From Leguminivora glycinivorella (taxonomy: Eukaryota > Arthropoda > Insecta > Lepidoptera > Tortricidae): a stretch of 64,000 bases of DNA. This document shows positions 40,948 to 50,749 of this stretch, in pieces (position 1 is the stretch's first letter; every line of letters begins with the position of its first letter). The notes under the pieces are model-generated. The model did no database searches. It saw only the letters and a program-made list of their open reading frames with translations, and was not told the DNA's origin. The DNA lies in the NCBI RefSeq assembly GCF_023078275.1, contig NC_062991.1:2046001-2110000 (forward strand), read 5' to 3'. The translations under genes were made by a program, and so were the position numbers.

Positions 40948-41105
40948 GGGACACCTTATACAGATCAACTTAGCCCCAAACTAAGCAAAGCTTGTACTAT
41001 GGGTGCTAGGTGACGATATACATACTTAAATAAATAAATACATACTTATACTATACAAAAGAAAACATCCATGACTCAGGAACAAATGTCTGGGCTCATC
41101 ACACT
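40948..41105 (-). mobile_element. Family A SINE, 3' part
   Basis: GGGACACCTTATACAGATC, TTAGCCCCAAACTAAGCAAAG, GTACTATGGGTGCTAGG and CATCCATGACTCAGGAAC, reversed 3' half as at 19038; a 15-bp expansion lies in the TAAATAAATACATAC tract and the tRNA-like half is absent. Confidence 0.82.
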
Positions 41106-41902
41106 ACTAAAGGTACCTACATAAATAAAATTTATAATTTATGGTTTTTATGGTATTTATGGAAATAGAAATGATATACGAGGAAAATAACAGGTTCACA
41201 ATGTGATTTACCCTGTTCGCACTTGACCCTTTTCCGTATTAAATTCAATAAGTGAAATTGAATTTTGTGTAATCGGATATATTATTATTACTTGGCTTTT
41301 TATGTCAAATTGCTGTTCTTGAAAGCTATGCGTAGGTAGCAAATAGGTAGTTACTATTTTATTTTAGCGTTCATAATGTAAACAATACATTATGAACATT
41401 ATCTTATTTTTCTGCACAGTCTACAATTACGTTTTCGCTGAAAAACGTAAACACAGATTTCTTGCATTTAGTGTTTTTGTACCAAAATTACAGCCTAAAA
41501 ATTGAAATTTTCAACGTCATAATGTCATAAGTAAGACTATTATTTTGTAATAAAAGAAAATACTGTTGATTATTGGATACTTTCGAATATTATTATTACA
41601 TATTTTGGTATGCACTATGCATACATATTTCCGCCATAAGTACAAAAATAACATTTTCTTTCGTAAATAAAAACCACTAGTAGTATTATTTAATGTAAAA
41701 ACGCAATATAATAATTATTATATCCTTCCGTCCACTAGTTCCCGACTCGCGCTTGACCCTTTCCGCATTAAATTCAATGAGCAAAATGGAGTCTTCCGTA
41801 ATGGGATATTATTTGGGTCGCTCCATTTTCAGCACGCGAGCCGGCTCCAAATACCTTTTACGGCGCTCACAGATCATCTCTATCAGACACAGCTAGCATA
41901 TC
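41106..41902. other. AT-rich spacer
   Basis: No gene. The GTTCGCACTTGACCC..TTCCGTATTAAATTCAATA phrase at 41214 recurs at 41750 (CGCGCTTGACCCTTTCCGC), marking a diverged direct duplication about 530 bp apart. Confidence 0.4.
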
Positions 41903-41904
41903 AT

Positions 41905-42217
41905 CATCCTCTTTGCGTTATCCCGGCATTTGCCACGTGCCGTGCCCGGGGTCCGCTTTGACAACTAATCCGAAGATTTGGCGTAGGCAGTAGTTTTACG
42001 AAAGCGACTGCCATCTGACCTTCCAACCCAAATGGTATCTAGGCCTTATTGGAATTAGTTCGGTTTCGTCACGATGGTTTCCTTCACCGAAAAGCGACTG
42101 GCAAATGTCAAATGGCATTTCGCACATAAGTTCAGAAAAACTTATTGGTACGAGCCGGGTTCGAACCCGCGACCGGATCGAAAGTCGCACGCTCTTACCG
42201 CTAGGCCACCAGTGCTT
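41905..42217 (-). mobile_element. Family B (HaSE-like) SINE, near full length
   Basis: GTTATCCCGGCATTTGCC to the head GGTTCGAACCCGCGACCGG and TCTTACCGCTAGGCCACC AGTGC. The CCCAGGCTCCCATGAG block near the 3' end is shortened. Confidence 0.88.
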
Positions 42218-42854
42218 AAAGACAAAGCATATAAGAGAAGAAATATTTAATGTAGGGGCTCTTTTCACCATTTCCTTTTCTTTCCCGCCTCGCAAAAATT
42301 GACTGTGAGATACGGTTCTTAATTGTACATAGTTCGGGCGATAGGCTAAGAACATGATTCAACGATGTAAGACAAATCCTGCCAGTAAAAAAAAAACAAG
42401 AAACTATAGTCAGAGGTGATTGAAGACTGGCTCGAAAGAATCAAAAATATTATTCGCTTTCGCTTCAACCAATTTGAACAAATACAGTCATATTAATCGG
42501 GATATAAGATATTACTAAGATCTTCATTACCTTTTGGTTTTACATATTTCGGCCATGTCAAAATTTAGTGAAACTAGCAGTAAAAAATTCAAAACTCCGC
42601 CAGTTTTTTCTCATGCCCACAAAGACAGCTTTAAGCGGCATCTACAGTTGGTAATCAAAAGGGTCGGTCTATTTTTAAGGGCTTGGATTTGATCCTTCAA
42701 TATATTATATTTTTAATTATATTAACCATGTTATTTTACACTGCACACATTGTAGGGGTATAAAAATATATTTTTGGATATTAGTATTATTGAATATAAT
42801 GATAATGAGATATTCGATAGAATCGAGTTGTGCCTAAGAGGCCACAGTACTGGC
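42218..42854. other. Spacer without recognised features
   Basis: No gene. CGCAAAAATTGACTGTGAGAT near 42290 may be a decayed family L LINE end. Confidence 0.4.
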
Positions 42855-43051
42855 TGTTGAAGGAATACTGTCATATTTTGTATTTGGTATAGCAACCGAT
42901 TCTTTGATATGTTTGTTTACGTTTTGTAAGTCAGTCGGTCAATAACAGTTCTCATGTAAACATTGAATAAATTCCTGGTGTACACTTTCTTGGTTTCCTT
43001 GTGCTATAGATCTCTGCTATATAGTGTTAGACCTGTGGGATATCCCCCACA
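42855..43051 (+). repeat. Probable 5' LTR of the copia element
   Basis: Begins TGTTGAAGGAATACTG and ends TATCCCCCACA, the TG..CA ends of an LTR, about 197 bp; its end is fixed by the primer-binding site 2 bp later. There is no second copy to confirm it. Confidence 0.55.
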
Positions 43052-43053
43052 GT

Positions 43054-43065
43054 GGTTATGGTCCC
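43054..43065 (+). other. Primer-binding site, copia type
   Basis: GGTTATGGTCCC resembles the copia primer-binding site, which pairs with an internal (anticodon-side) half of initiator tRNA-Met rather than its 3' end. One mismatch to the form I remember (GGTTATGGGCCC). Confidence 0.6.
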
Positions 43066-43118
43066 TCGTACGAATCAAGAATTGTGTTAACAGTAAAAGG
43101 AAGAAATTTTCAGCGGAA

Positions 43119-43223
43119 ATGAGTAGTACTGTGAAAATTGACCAACTCAACGAGAGTAATTATGAGACGTGGAAGATCCAAGTAGAAGCAGTGTTAATAA
43201 AAACGACGCCTGGGGATACGTGA
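43119..43223 (+). pseudogene. copia gag N-terminus, frameshifted
   Basis: The ATG at 43119 opens MSSTVKIDQLNESNYETW, the standard copia gag start (NYxxW), and runs to a TGA at 43221. The continuation of gag lies in another frame. The break is in a run of five A at 43199-43203, so a single-base loss there explains it. A programmed shift is unlikely, as copia elements normally encode gag-pol in one frame. Confidence 0.85.
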
Positions 43224-46200
43224 ATGGGAGTATCAAGAAGCCAGCTGGAGAAAGTGGAGAAGCCGAAGTAGCGAAATGGGAGACAGGAGATTCCAAAGCT
43301 AAGTCTGACCTAATTTTATCCATAACTCCGAGTGAATTGAGGCACCTGAGAGGTTGCAAGACATCGCGTGACGTATGGTTAAAGTTAAAGGATATTCATG
43401 CTTCCAAAGGACCTGCGAAAAAGGCTACACTTTTGAAAGAGTTGTTACTGCGTAAATTGGATGAAAACGGCGATTTGAGGGAACATGTTATGAGATTTTT
43501 CGAAGTAATAAGCCAATTATCTGACATGGACATTGAAATGCCTGACGATTTGACATCTATAATGCTTCTGTATAGTTTACCGTCCAGTTTTGATAATTTT
43601 AGATGTGCAATAGAATCTAGAGATGCATTGCCAAAACCAGACGCACTGAAAGTGAAGATTTTAGAAGAGGAATATTCCAGAAATCAGAAAGAATGTGTAT
43701 ATAAGGCACTTCTTGTAAGAGGAAAGAGATCTTCTAAGCCAAAGAGTGGCATAGAGCAACGTCAACGCGCATGTGATGCCCCAGAGCAGGCTAGGTCGAA
43801 ATTCAATTATAAATGTTTCAAATGCCATTTACACGGTCATAAAGCCTCAGATTGTATTCAAAAGAAGAAGGAACAACGTAATGATAGTGCAAAGTATGTG
43901 TCGAACTCAAGTGATTTACATGATGTTGATTCCAATTTTGTAACATTCAATTGTGTTTCAGATGTTAATGCTGTTGGGAACGAGAATGGAAATTGGATCG
44001 TTGACAGTGGGTGTACGTCACATTTGTGTAACGATGCTGATAAATTTGGTACTTCATTACTACCGTTGTCCGGTAAGCTAAATTTAGCAACGAATTCGAG
44101 CACAGACGTACAAGGTAAGGGGACAGTTAGATTTTCTTCATGTGATAATGGTTCTAAAACTGAAGTGCAATTGCCAAATACATTATTTGTTCCGGATTTG
44201 CGATGTAACCTGATTTCAGTAGCAAAAATTACCGATCAAGGTTATAGCATTACGTTCAATAAAAATATAGCTAGTGTTCAAGATAGCTATGGTAATACTA
44301 AACTGGTCGCAAATCGTAAAGGTAATTTATATTACGTCGAGGAACATTGTGGTGTAGTGTCAGCGATTTCTGAGCGAAAGGTTGACGTATGGTCGTGGCA
44401 CGAACGTCTTGGTCATTTAAATGCGAAAGATCTTGTCCGAGTTTTAAATAAATCTGGGATGAATTTAAAGATGTCAGATGTAACTAAATTGTATGATTGT
44501 GACATTTGTGCGAAAGGAAAAATAAGTAGGTTGCCATTTTCTAGCTCGAATGGACTATGCAATGAAAAGTTAAAAATCAAACATAACGTGAAGATAAACG
44601 TGAAGAAAAGAAACGGATCAAGGTTTGAAATCGATAAGAAAAGATCGGCAAATACTACAAATCAACCTTTATCGGTAGATGTAGAGTTCCATCCGGCTCA
44701 GACTAGTGGAAATCCGGTAGAACAGATCTCTGATCACGAGGATGTGAACATAAGGTCATCGAGTGGTCGTGATCCTGAACCCGAGAGAGAAGAGGATATT
44801 CCTGTTGAAGCCCGTCAAATGACAGATGTTCCAGGTACTGTCGCAGAACCATCTCAACATAATCATCATCAAGATGAAGTTCATGTTGATGGGGGGAGGA
44901 TAGTGAAGAGAGGTCCAGGGCGACCGCGGCTGGAGAGAGGTCATGTTGGGCGTCCTCGGAAGATATACAACACAGTTATCGTAGAACCGGATCCTGTTAT
45001 CGTAGAGCCAGTGATTATCGTAGAGCCAGAGATTGTCGCAGAGCCAGAAGTTGCCATAGAACCAGAGGTTTCTGCGGAAGAAGACTTTGAGTCAACTGAG
45101 GAGTATGGAGACTGCGAAGATTTCGTTGGAGTTGCCGAGATTAGTCTGAAAGAGGCCTTATCAGGTAACGAGCGAAAAGGATGGAAGGATGCAATAATGT
45201 CAGAAGTCAAAAGTTTAATTAAAAACGACACTTTTGATATCGTCAAGAAACCCATGGGCCGAAATGTCGTTGGTTGCCGATATATTTTAACGACGAAGTT
45301 AAATATCGACAAGACTGAGAAGAAGAAAGCTAGACTGGTGGCGAAAGGCTTTAGCCAACGTTACGGTGTCGATTACCAGAAAACCTTTGCGCCAGTCGCT
45401 AGACTTGATTCAGTAAGATTATTAGTTGCACTTGCAGTGGAATTGGATCTTGAGATTCATCAGTTGGATATAAATACGGCATATTTAAATGGATTATTAG
45501 AAGAAGAGATATATATGAAGGTACCAGATCTTCTTGACGAATGTTTGCAAGATTTAACACGACTGGAGCAGCCAGGTTCACTCATATATGAAAAAGCTAG
45601 CAAGTTGTTATGCGACCTGAGGTCTGGAGGCAATGTATGCAAGCTCAAGAGGTCGCTGTATGGCCTAAAACAAGCTGGTAGACAGTGGAACATCAGACTG
45701 GATGAACAGCTGAAGTGCATGGGATTGCAAGCATCTTTAAATGAGCCATGCCTTTATTTTAAAAATATAGACTCGCAAACTAAACTCTTTGTATTAATTT
45801 ATGTGGATGACATACTCGTCGCATCGCAAAGAGGTGAATGCATCGAACATTTCAAAAAGGAACTGGCCGAAAAGTTTGAATTGAAAGATTATGGCATTGC
45901 GAAGTATATGTTAGGCATAGAGTTTGACAGATTTGACAATGGAATGAAATTGTCACAACAAAAATATATTGACGATTTGTTAATTAAATTTAATATGAAT
46001 GAAAGTAAACCGATATCTACGCCTATGGAATTTAAGCAAAAGATAGAAAAACCGGTGAATAAGTGCAGTGCGCGTGAACAATACCCATATCGCGAAATTA
46101 TAGGTTCGTTGATGTATCTTTCTACGGGAACGAGACCTGATATTACGAATACCGTGGCTGTATTGAGTCAATTCCTGGATTGCCCTAACGAGGAATGTTG

Positions 46201-46708
46201 GAATGCAGCAAAGCGTGTCTTGAGATACCTGAAGCATACGAAACAATATGGACTTATTTACAAAAGGACAGGTAAATCATTGCATGGTTATTCGGATGCT
46301 GATTGGGGAGGTTGTTTGATAGATAGGCGTTCTTATTCTGGTTATGTTTTTATGTTAGGAGCTGGTTGTGTAAGCTGGAGATCAGAAAAACAGAGATGTG
46401 TGAGCACTTCATCTTGTCAATCGGAGTATATAAGCTTGGCATCGGCAATGAAGGAAGCTATATACCTGAACAGTTTGCTTACTGAAATTGGGTTACGTAA
46501 GTATGCACCATTATCTTTACATAGTTTACATGTAGATAATCAGGGGGCAATATGTCTTGCGAGCGATCCAATGTTTCATTCTCGGTCCAAACATATTGAT
46601 ATAAAGTATCACTTTGTGCGAAGTGTATTAAAGGACAATAAGAGTATTGAGTTAAAGTACTTACCGACCGACTCAATGCTCGCCGATATATTAACGAAGG
46701 CTTTATAG
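43169..46708 (+). CDS. copia gag-pol polyprotein lacking the integrase core
   Basis: 1,179 codons, entered in the correct frame after the break at 43199-43203. Domains in order: UBN2-type gag (to about 185), zinc knuckle CFKCHLHGHKASDC (216-229), aspartic protease with DSG (279-281) in WIVDSGCTSHL, GAG-pre-integrase zinc motif with H411, H416, C444 and C447. Then, instead of the ~300-residue DDE integrase core, a charged linker: AT-hook-like RGPGRPR and VGRPRK (581-598) and an (I/V)VEP-rich tract (603-635). Reverse transcriptase follows (WKDAIMSEV at about 672; ARLVAKGFSQ; YVDD at 878-881) and RNase H with DADWGG (1043-1048) and a KHIDIKYH motif near the end. Copia polyproteins usually reach about 1,400 residues. 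The frame has no internal stop, so the deletion is in frame or recent. It could make virus-like particles and cDNA but not integrate by itself. Confidence 0.93.
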   Translation: MEDPSRSSVNKNDAWGYVNGSIKKPAGESGEAEVAKWETGDSKAKSDLILSITPSELRHLRGCKTSRDVWLKLKDIHASKGPAKKATLLKELLLRKLDENGDLREHVMRFFEVISQLSDMDIEMPDDLTSIMLLYSLPSSFDNFRCAIESRDALPKPDALKVKILEEEYSRNQKECVYKALLVRGKRSSKPKSGIEQRQRACDAPEQARSKFNYKCFKCHLHGHKASDCIQKKKEQRNDSAKYVSNSSDLHDVDSNFVTFNCVSDVNAVGNENGNWIVDSGCTSHLCNDADKFGTSLLPLSGKLNLATNSSTDVQGKGTVRFSSCDNGSKTEVQLPNTLFVPDLRCNLISVAKITDQGYSITFNKNIASVQDSYGNTKLVANRKGNLYYVEEHCGVVSAISERKVDVWSWHERLGHLNAKDLVRVLNKSGMNLKMSDVTKLYDCDICAKGKISRLPFSSSNGLCNEKLKIKHNVKINVKKRNGSRFEIDKKRSANTTNQPLSVDVEFHPAQTSGNPVEQISDHEDVNIRSSSGRDPEPEREEDIPVEARQMTDVPGTVAEPSQHNHHQDEVHVDGGRIVKRGPGRPRLERGHVGRPRKIYNTVIVEPDPVIVEPVIIVEPEIVAEPEVAIEPEVSAEEDFESTEEYGDCEDFVGVAEISLKEALSGNERKGWKDAIMSEVKSLIKNDTFDIVKKPMGRNVVGCRYILTTKLNIDKTEKKKARLVAKGFSQRYGVDYQKTFAPVARLDSVRLLVALAVELDLEIHQLDINTAYLNGLLEEEIYMKVPDLLDECLQDLTRLEQPGSLIYEKASKLLCDLRSGGNVCKLKRSLYGLKQAGRQWNIRLDEQLKCMGLQASLNEPCLYFKNIDSQTKLFVLIYVDDILVASQRGECIEHFKKELAEKFELKDYGIAKYMLGIEFDRFDNGMKLSQQKYIDDLLIKFNMNESKPISTPMEFKQKIEKPVNKCSAREQYPYREIIGSLMYLSTGTRPDITNTVAVLSQFLDCPNEECWNAAKRVLRYLKHTKQYGLIYKRTGKSLHGYSDADWGGCLIDRRSYSGYVFMLGAGCVSWRSEKQRCVSTSSCQSEYISLASAMKEAIYLNSLLTEIGLRKYAPLSLHSLHVDNQGAICLASDPMFHSRSKHIDIKYHFVRSVLKDNKSIELKYLPTDSMLADILTKAL

Positions 46709-47454
46709 TATTTTATAAACTCGTCGGAAATACTCGATGAAATACTTATTTTTTTATCATGCCGTCTGCGAGTGGTGAAAAATTCTAATATCTACTATAA
46801 TAAATAAAAAAGTTATATTTAAAAAATATTATTTTTATTTTTTTTAACTACTCGTCTTCACAGTAAATTATTCCACGGCTGAAATTTTTTTTAGCCAGAT
46901 TTAATTAATTTTTAAAGAGGAAACTTTTTCAAGGCCGTCAGTTAGGTACAGGACTGTAAGGTTAGATTTTTTTGACGGACTTGTGAAACTAATAACGCGA
47001 GTTTAATTCGAGTTCCAGATTAATGGCTAATTTTCAGAATATAAAAAAATATATCTAATTTGATGGCGTATAAAATCTAGAGAGAAAGAGAGAGAGAGAA
47101 AGAGTAAAATCTAGAGTTACTAACAAAACCTAAATCAAATTTTTTGACACATCAATGTCAACATAATTTTGGGCCATCACCTAATTAATCACAAATATGT
47201 AGAACATACTCAGTTAAAAGTAGCCTGTATTGTAATTTAGTAATCATAACTTCACTCTATTTAAAGACAAATAAGAATGAAAATATTTCAACTTGTGCAA
47301 TCTTAATGTAGTCACACCACTATATATATAAATTAAAACCGAAATAAGATTCATTATTTTCATACAAAATATTATTATTTCTATTTTTTTTGTAGTCACA
47401 CTATCTACTATTAAACAGTAAACTAAAATAAATGTCAAACAAAGAAAAAAAATC
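46709..47454. other. Spacer after the copia element
   Basis: No LTR, no gene. An AG-rich microsatellite (GAGAGAAAGAGAGAGAGAG) at 47081-47103. Confidence 0.5.
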
Positions 47455-47545
47455 CCATGGCCTCCAAATGTCCAAAGCTGGATTCGAACCACCGTCCTTC
47501 GTTTGCCGGACGAATGTCTCCGCTCAGCCATTCGGTCATGGTTCA
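47455..47545 (-). mobile_element. Family M tRNA-like SINE head
   Basis: Minus strand: GACCGAATGGCTGAGCGG (A box), ACATTCGTCCGGCAAACG, GGTTCGAATCCAGCTTTGG (B box) and CATTTGGAGGCCATGGG. It shares the inter-box word ATTCGTCCGG and the post-box GGAGGC with 27085. The sequence would make a poor cloverleaf, so a SINE head is preferred over a tRNA gene. Confidence 0.68.
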
Positions 47546-47889
47546 ATCATAACTTCAAGAAGCAGGACAGTCTATCGAAAAGTAAAGTAATAAATAAACT
47601 AACAAAAGTTCTGAGTCCTGATTGGAAACAGGCTCAGACCAAATGGGCCGAGCAAATTCTATTTGTAGTAGTTTAGTGATTATGCCCATGCTTCAAATGA
47701 TCGGGTATGGGGTAAGACATGAGCGACAGCGATTTTTATTGCAATTAGTTCTGAATCAAAAGTGAAACAATTATGGTTTCATAATCAAAGCGTGGCAAAA
47801 TTATTATAATATGTAATGTTTAATCCGGACTAAATCAGAATGTAAATATAGAAAAATAAAAATAATTTATTTCGCTGCACCAACACGAT
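47546..47889. other. Spacer without recognised features
   Basis: No gene or repeat recognised. Confidence 0.4.
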
Positions 47890-47995
47890 CTCTCGGTTTA
47901 GCCCATGGCTGACTGGTAGAGAATGCTTGCTAGCATTAAGTGTGCCATTTGTACTTTTTTTTGGATTGTGTAATAAAATTTAAATGCATATTTTT
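47890..47995 (+). mobile_element. LINE 3' end, family L
   Basis: ATGGCTGACTGGTAGAGAATG, the GCTTGCTAGCATTAAG stem, GTGCCATTTGTAC and TGTGTAATAAAATTTAAATG. Diverged but same order as 38275. Confidence 0.68.
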
Positions 47996-48147
47996 CAAGA
48001 AACATAATCGGTTGTCTGACAGTCGAACTTACGTTTGTCGACTTTAATCGACTTAATATTTTAATGTAGATAACGAGAATTGTCGACTTATTATTTTTAT
48101 TGTAAAGAAACGTTGGAGCCTCTTTTATTACTACTCTGTTTTATGTT

Positions 48148-48265
48148 AGTTTTTTTTTTAATAGCCTATAATGTGTCCCACTGCTGGGCAAAGGCCTTCC
48201 CAGTTTTCCGCCACCGTCACGGCCCTGTTCATGCTCTCGCCAGCCGCCACAAAATGAGTCCAGGG
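48148..48265 (-). mobile_element. LINE 3' end with poly(A)
   Basis: Minus strand reads ACAGGGCCGTGACGGTGGCG, GGCCTTTGCCCAGCAGTGGG, ACACATTATAGGCTATT and an A run. Encodes remnants of a LINE C-terminus (WEGLCPAVGH) ending at the poly(A), a terminus frequent in Lepidoptera. Confidence 0.75.
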
Positions 48266-49790
48266 TTTTTACATTTTTAGAGTGCCCTATGATCTGGCAA
48301 CTTTCGCAAAAACGCAAATCAAAAAGAGCGAGAAAAAGTCTGATCCTTTTTTAGTCGATATGCAAGGAGTCATGTTAACACTTGCGACAAACTACTTATG
48401 CCTAGAACTAGGATGGCTAAGGAATCAACTAGGTCTAGCGTAACTTAGCGATATACATTAAATTTAGACACGAGTGAGCTACCTACAAATACTAATGACT
48501 TACGTATTTGTTAAAATATCATCCAAACACTGCGAGTTCTATAGCCGAGCACAGCACTTCAAATACATAAATAAAAACTTTATTATTAATTATTACCTAC
48601 TAGTCAAGGGCGCGATGTTCTATACATAAGCTTTAACGAACTGTCATTAATGTCATTATATATATTTTTATCATTTATTTACAGTTTTGTTCAAAAAGAC
48701 ACGATATTTTACACAAAATCATTGTAATTATTGTGAATTTTACGTTTAAATATTTTAAATGTTTCTTTTTCCAGTTTTAAGAATAAAATAAAATTAAAAA
48801 TTAGTAATCGTTCCTGGTTTTCGAACGATCAAACGTCACAAGGGGAAAACGAGATAGATTTATACGATTCCTATAGCGTCATCCTTTTCTTGTCAAAACG
48901 ATTCAGTTGCGAACCAGAGACAATATCGGTCTTTCATTCACTTGTACGCGGTTCAGTTTCGACTCTGAACATTGGAGGTCATGGTAGCAAATTGAGACGC
49001 TCAGTTTAGGCACCTAAACTGAACTGCTCTGCGTTTGAATCGTTTTTAAAAAGATCGTGGTAAGGCTGCAGGTCTTTCCGCCATTTCATCTTTGGTCTAC
49101 CTCGGCCTCTGGTAATTATTATGTTAGTTATTGATAAAAAAAAAATTGAACCATCTTTGAGTTTTTGTGTGTACAGAAGTAAATATGTACTCAATATACA
49201 GAAACAGTATATAATATACGTACCTTAAATAAAATATCAGCTATTATAGTATACGTCAATAAGTTCATGTTTAAGAAAACCGACCCGACACACAAAAATA
49301 ACATTGAACACAAAACTCGTATAACACAATCTTTACCACAATTGAACTTTGAAACTAAAACTAACTTCAATTCAGTACTGTCACAAAAACGCGAACTTTC
49401 ACTACCCTAGCCACGTGCTGACTGAACGTCCCCCAAGAATGTCACTTCTTTTAAACCCTGATGCTTGCGCGCGCAGCAAAAACACAACACTTAAAAGGTC
49501 ATAAGTGCCGCAAATTTAGTATGTAGTTACGTCATTTACCCTGGTCAGTGGATAAATGTTAGCACACCCCATAAAACGACCTCATTAGAGAACACACCTT
49601 TATTACTCTGTTTATTTTAGGTTTAAGCGCCGACTTTATCGGCTGTCCTGACTTATTGGCGCGGGCTAATAAGCTGATGGGCTATTATGGGGTTACGCAA
49701 ATGCTAGAATGGGGTTGGGCCCACCACCCCAGACCCCAGTTTGTTGATGGGTTGGATGGGCTATCAGCTGATAAATTGGCCAGCCGGCGT
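48266..49790. other. Spacer with a small LINE fragment
   Basis: No host gene. At 49060-49125 the minus strand encodes RGRGRPKMKWRKDLQPYH, similar to the GRP-rich segment near the C-terminus of RTE-like LINE proteins (compare 57950). The rest is unassigned. Confidence 0.4.
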
Positions 49791-49792
49791 AT

Positions 49793-49925
49793 CATGCTTC
49801 CAATTTTATCACTTATCCACGTGGATAAAGCATCCGTCACGCTTTAGCAAGTACATTCAGTGTGAGAGTGACGGAGGTCTTATCCACGTGGATAATTGAT
49901 AAAATTGGCAGCATGATACGCCGGC
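49793..49925. mobile_element. 133-bp foldback MITE
   Basis: GCCGGCGTATCATGC (49793) pairs with GCATGATACGCCGGC (49925); CCAATTTTATCA with its partner and TTATCCACGTGGATAA (itself a palindrome) occurs in both arms. Arms of about 60 bp, loop about 13. I recall the TATCCACGTGGATA hairpin as a repeated lepidopteran element. Confidence 0.85.
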
Positions 49926-50572
49926 AGGTTTGGCGATCGTCTGTTAGATTAGGGCCGAATTAAGTAAGAAAGCAATACGTAGCTAGTTTTATAAACATTT
50001 GTGAGTGTGTTTAATGAAACGTCTCACTTTTTCGATTGCTGTAAGGCCGCTTTGTCAATTTATTCATATTATAAATAAAGATACAAGCAAATCTCATCTT
50101 TATGGTAAGCGACAAGGGGAACGTATCACTAAACACACTCACAATTTTGCTCTGTTTAAGTATTAAATTATTATAAATGTTTATAAATAGCGTACAATAT
50201 AATTTAACTTTAGATTTAAAATTAATTAGAAAAAAATAAGAAATTTAAATAATTATGTATGTAATTGCAAATGCGATGTGTTGACGACGATTATACAAAC
50301 ATAGAATGTATGTATAGTAGAAATAGCTAATTGTGAATATAAATATTTTATTTTATTATAATTTTATTATAATTTAAGTGGTGTTGTACATAAAAGGTCC
50401 TTGCTTACTGTATAAAGACCTTTTTGCTATGGAAATTAGATATAAATATAATAGTTTTAGCCTCCATATCAAAACATAACAGAGATAATTACCCTTAGGT
50501 GTTGTATGGCATGCTATAAAGTTTTATATACTTACATAAATATTTATATTAAGTGTAAAACTATATTAACGA
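49926..50572. other. AT-rich spacer with a shared repeat
   Basis: No gene. 50085-50150 (AAGATACAAGCAAATCTC, CTTTATGGTAAGCGACAAGG, ATCACTAAACACACTC) is a diverged copy of 2415-2490. Confidence 0.45.
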
Positions 50573-50749
50573 CCGATCTGGCCTAGCGTGCAGTGACCCT
50601 GCCTGCTAAGCCGGAGTCCCGGGTTCGAATCCCGGTAAGGGCATTTATTTGTGTTCCTGAGTCATGGATGTTTTCTATGTATACATGTATTAATGTATTT
50701 ATCTATATAAGTAAGTATATCGTCGCCTAACACCCATAGTACAAGCTTT
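50573..50749 (+). mobile_element. Family A SINE fused to a LINE
   Basis: GACCGATCTGGCCTAGCG, the box GGGTTCGAATCCCGGTAAGG, GAGTCATGGATGTTTTC and CACCCATAGTACAAGCTTTG, then an abrupt change at about 50749/50750 to LINE sequence. The SINE's last ~45 bp (TTAGTTTGGGGCTAAG) are missing. Confidence 0.82.

Larger units (their letters stand above)
42855..46740 (+). mobile_element. Ty1/copia retrotransposon, integrase core deleted, 3' end lost
   Basis: Order: probable 5' long terminal repeat (42855-43051), tRNA-iMet-type primer-binding site, gag start at 43119, one frameshift, then a single frame to RNase H at 46708. No second long terminal repeat follows: the TGTTGAAGG start is not found again downstream, and the polypurine tract is not evident, so the element is truncated just after its stop codon. 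The integrase core is missing from an otherwise open frame. Not autonomous. Confidence 0.9.

Noticed and set aside
43119..46708. Domesticated copia gene of the host
   Set aside because: Gag is frameshifted and a probable LTR and primer-binding site are adjacent; a recently deleted transposon is simpler.
49006..49194. Small protein with RGRGRPK motif
   Set aside because: It matches the GRP-rich C-terminal region of LINE proteins and has no start of its own; treated as a LINE scrap.
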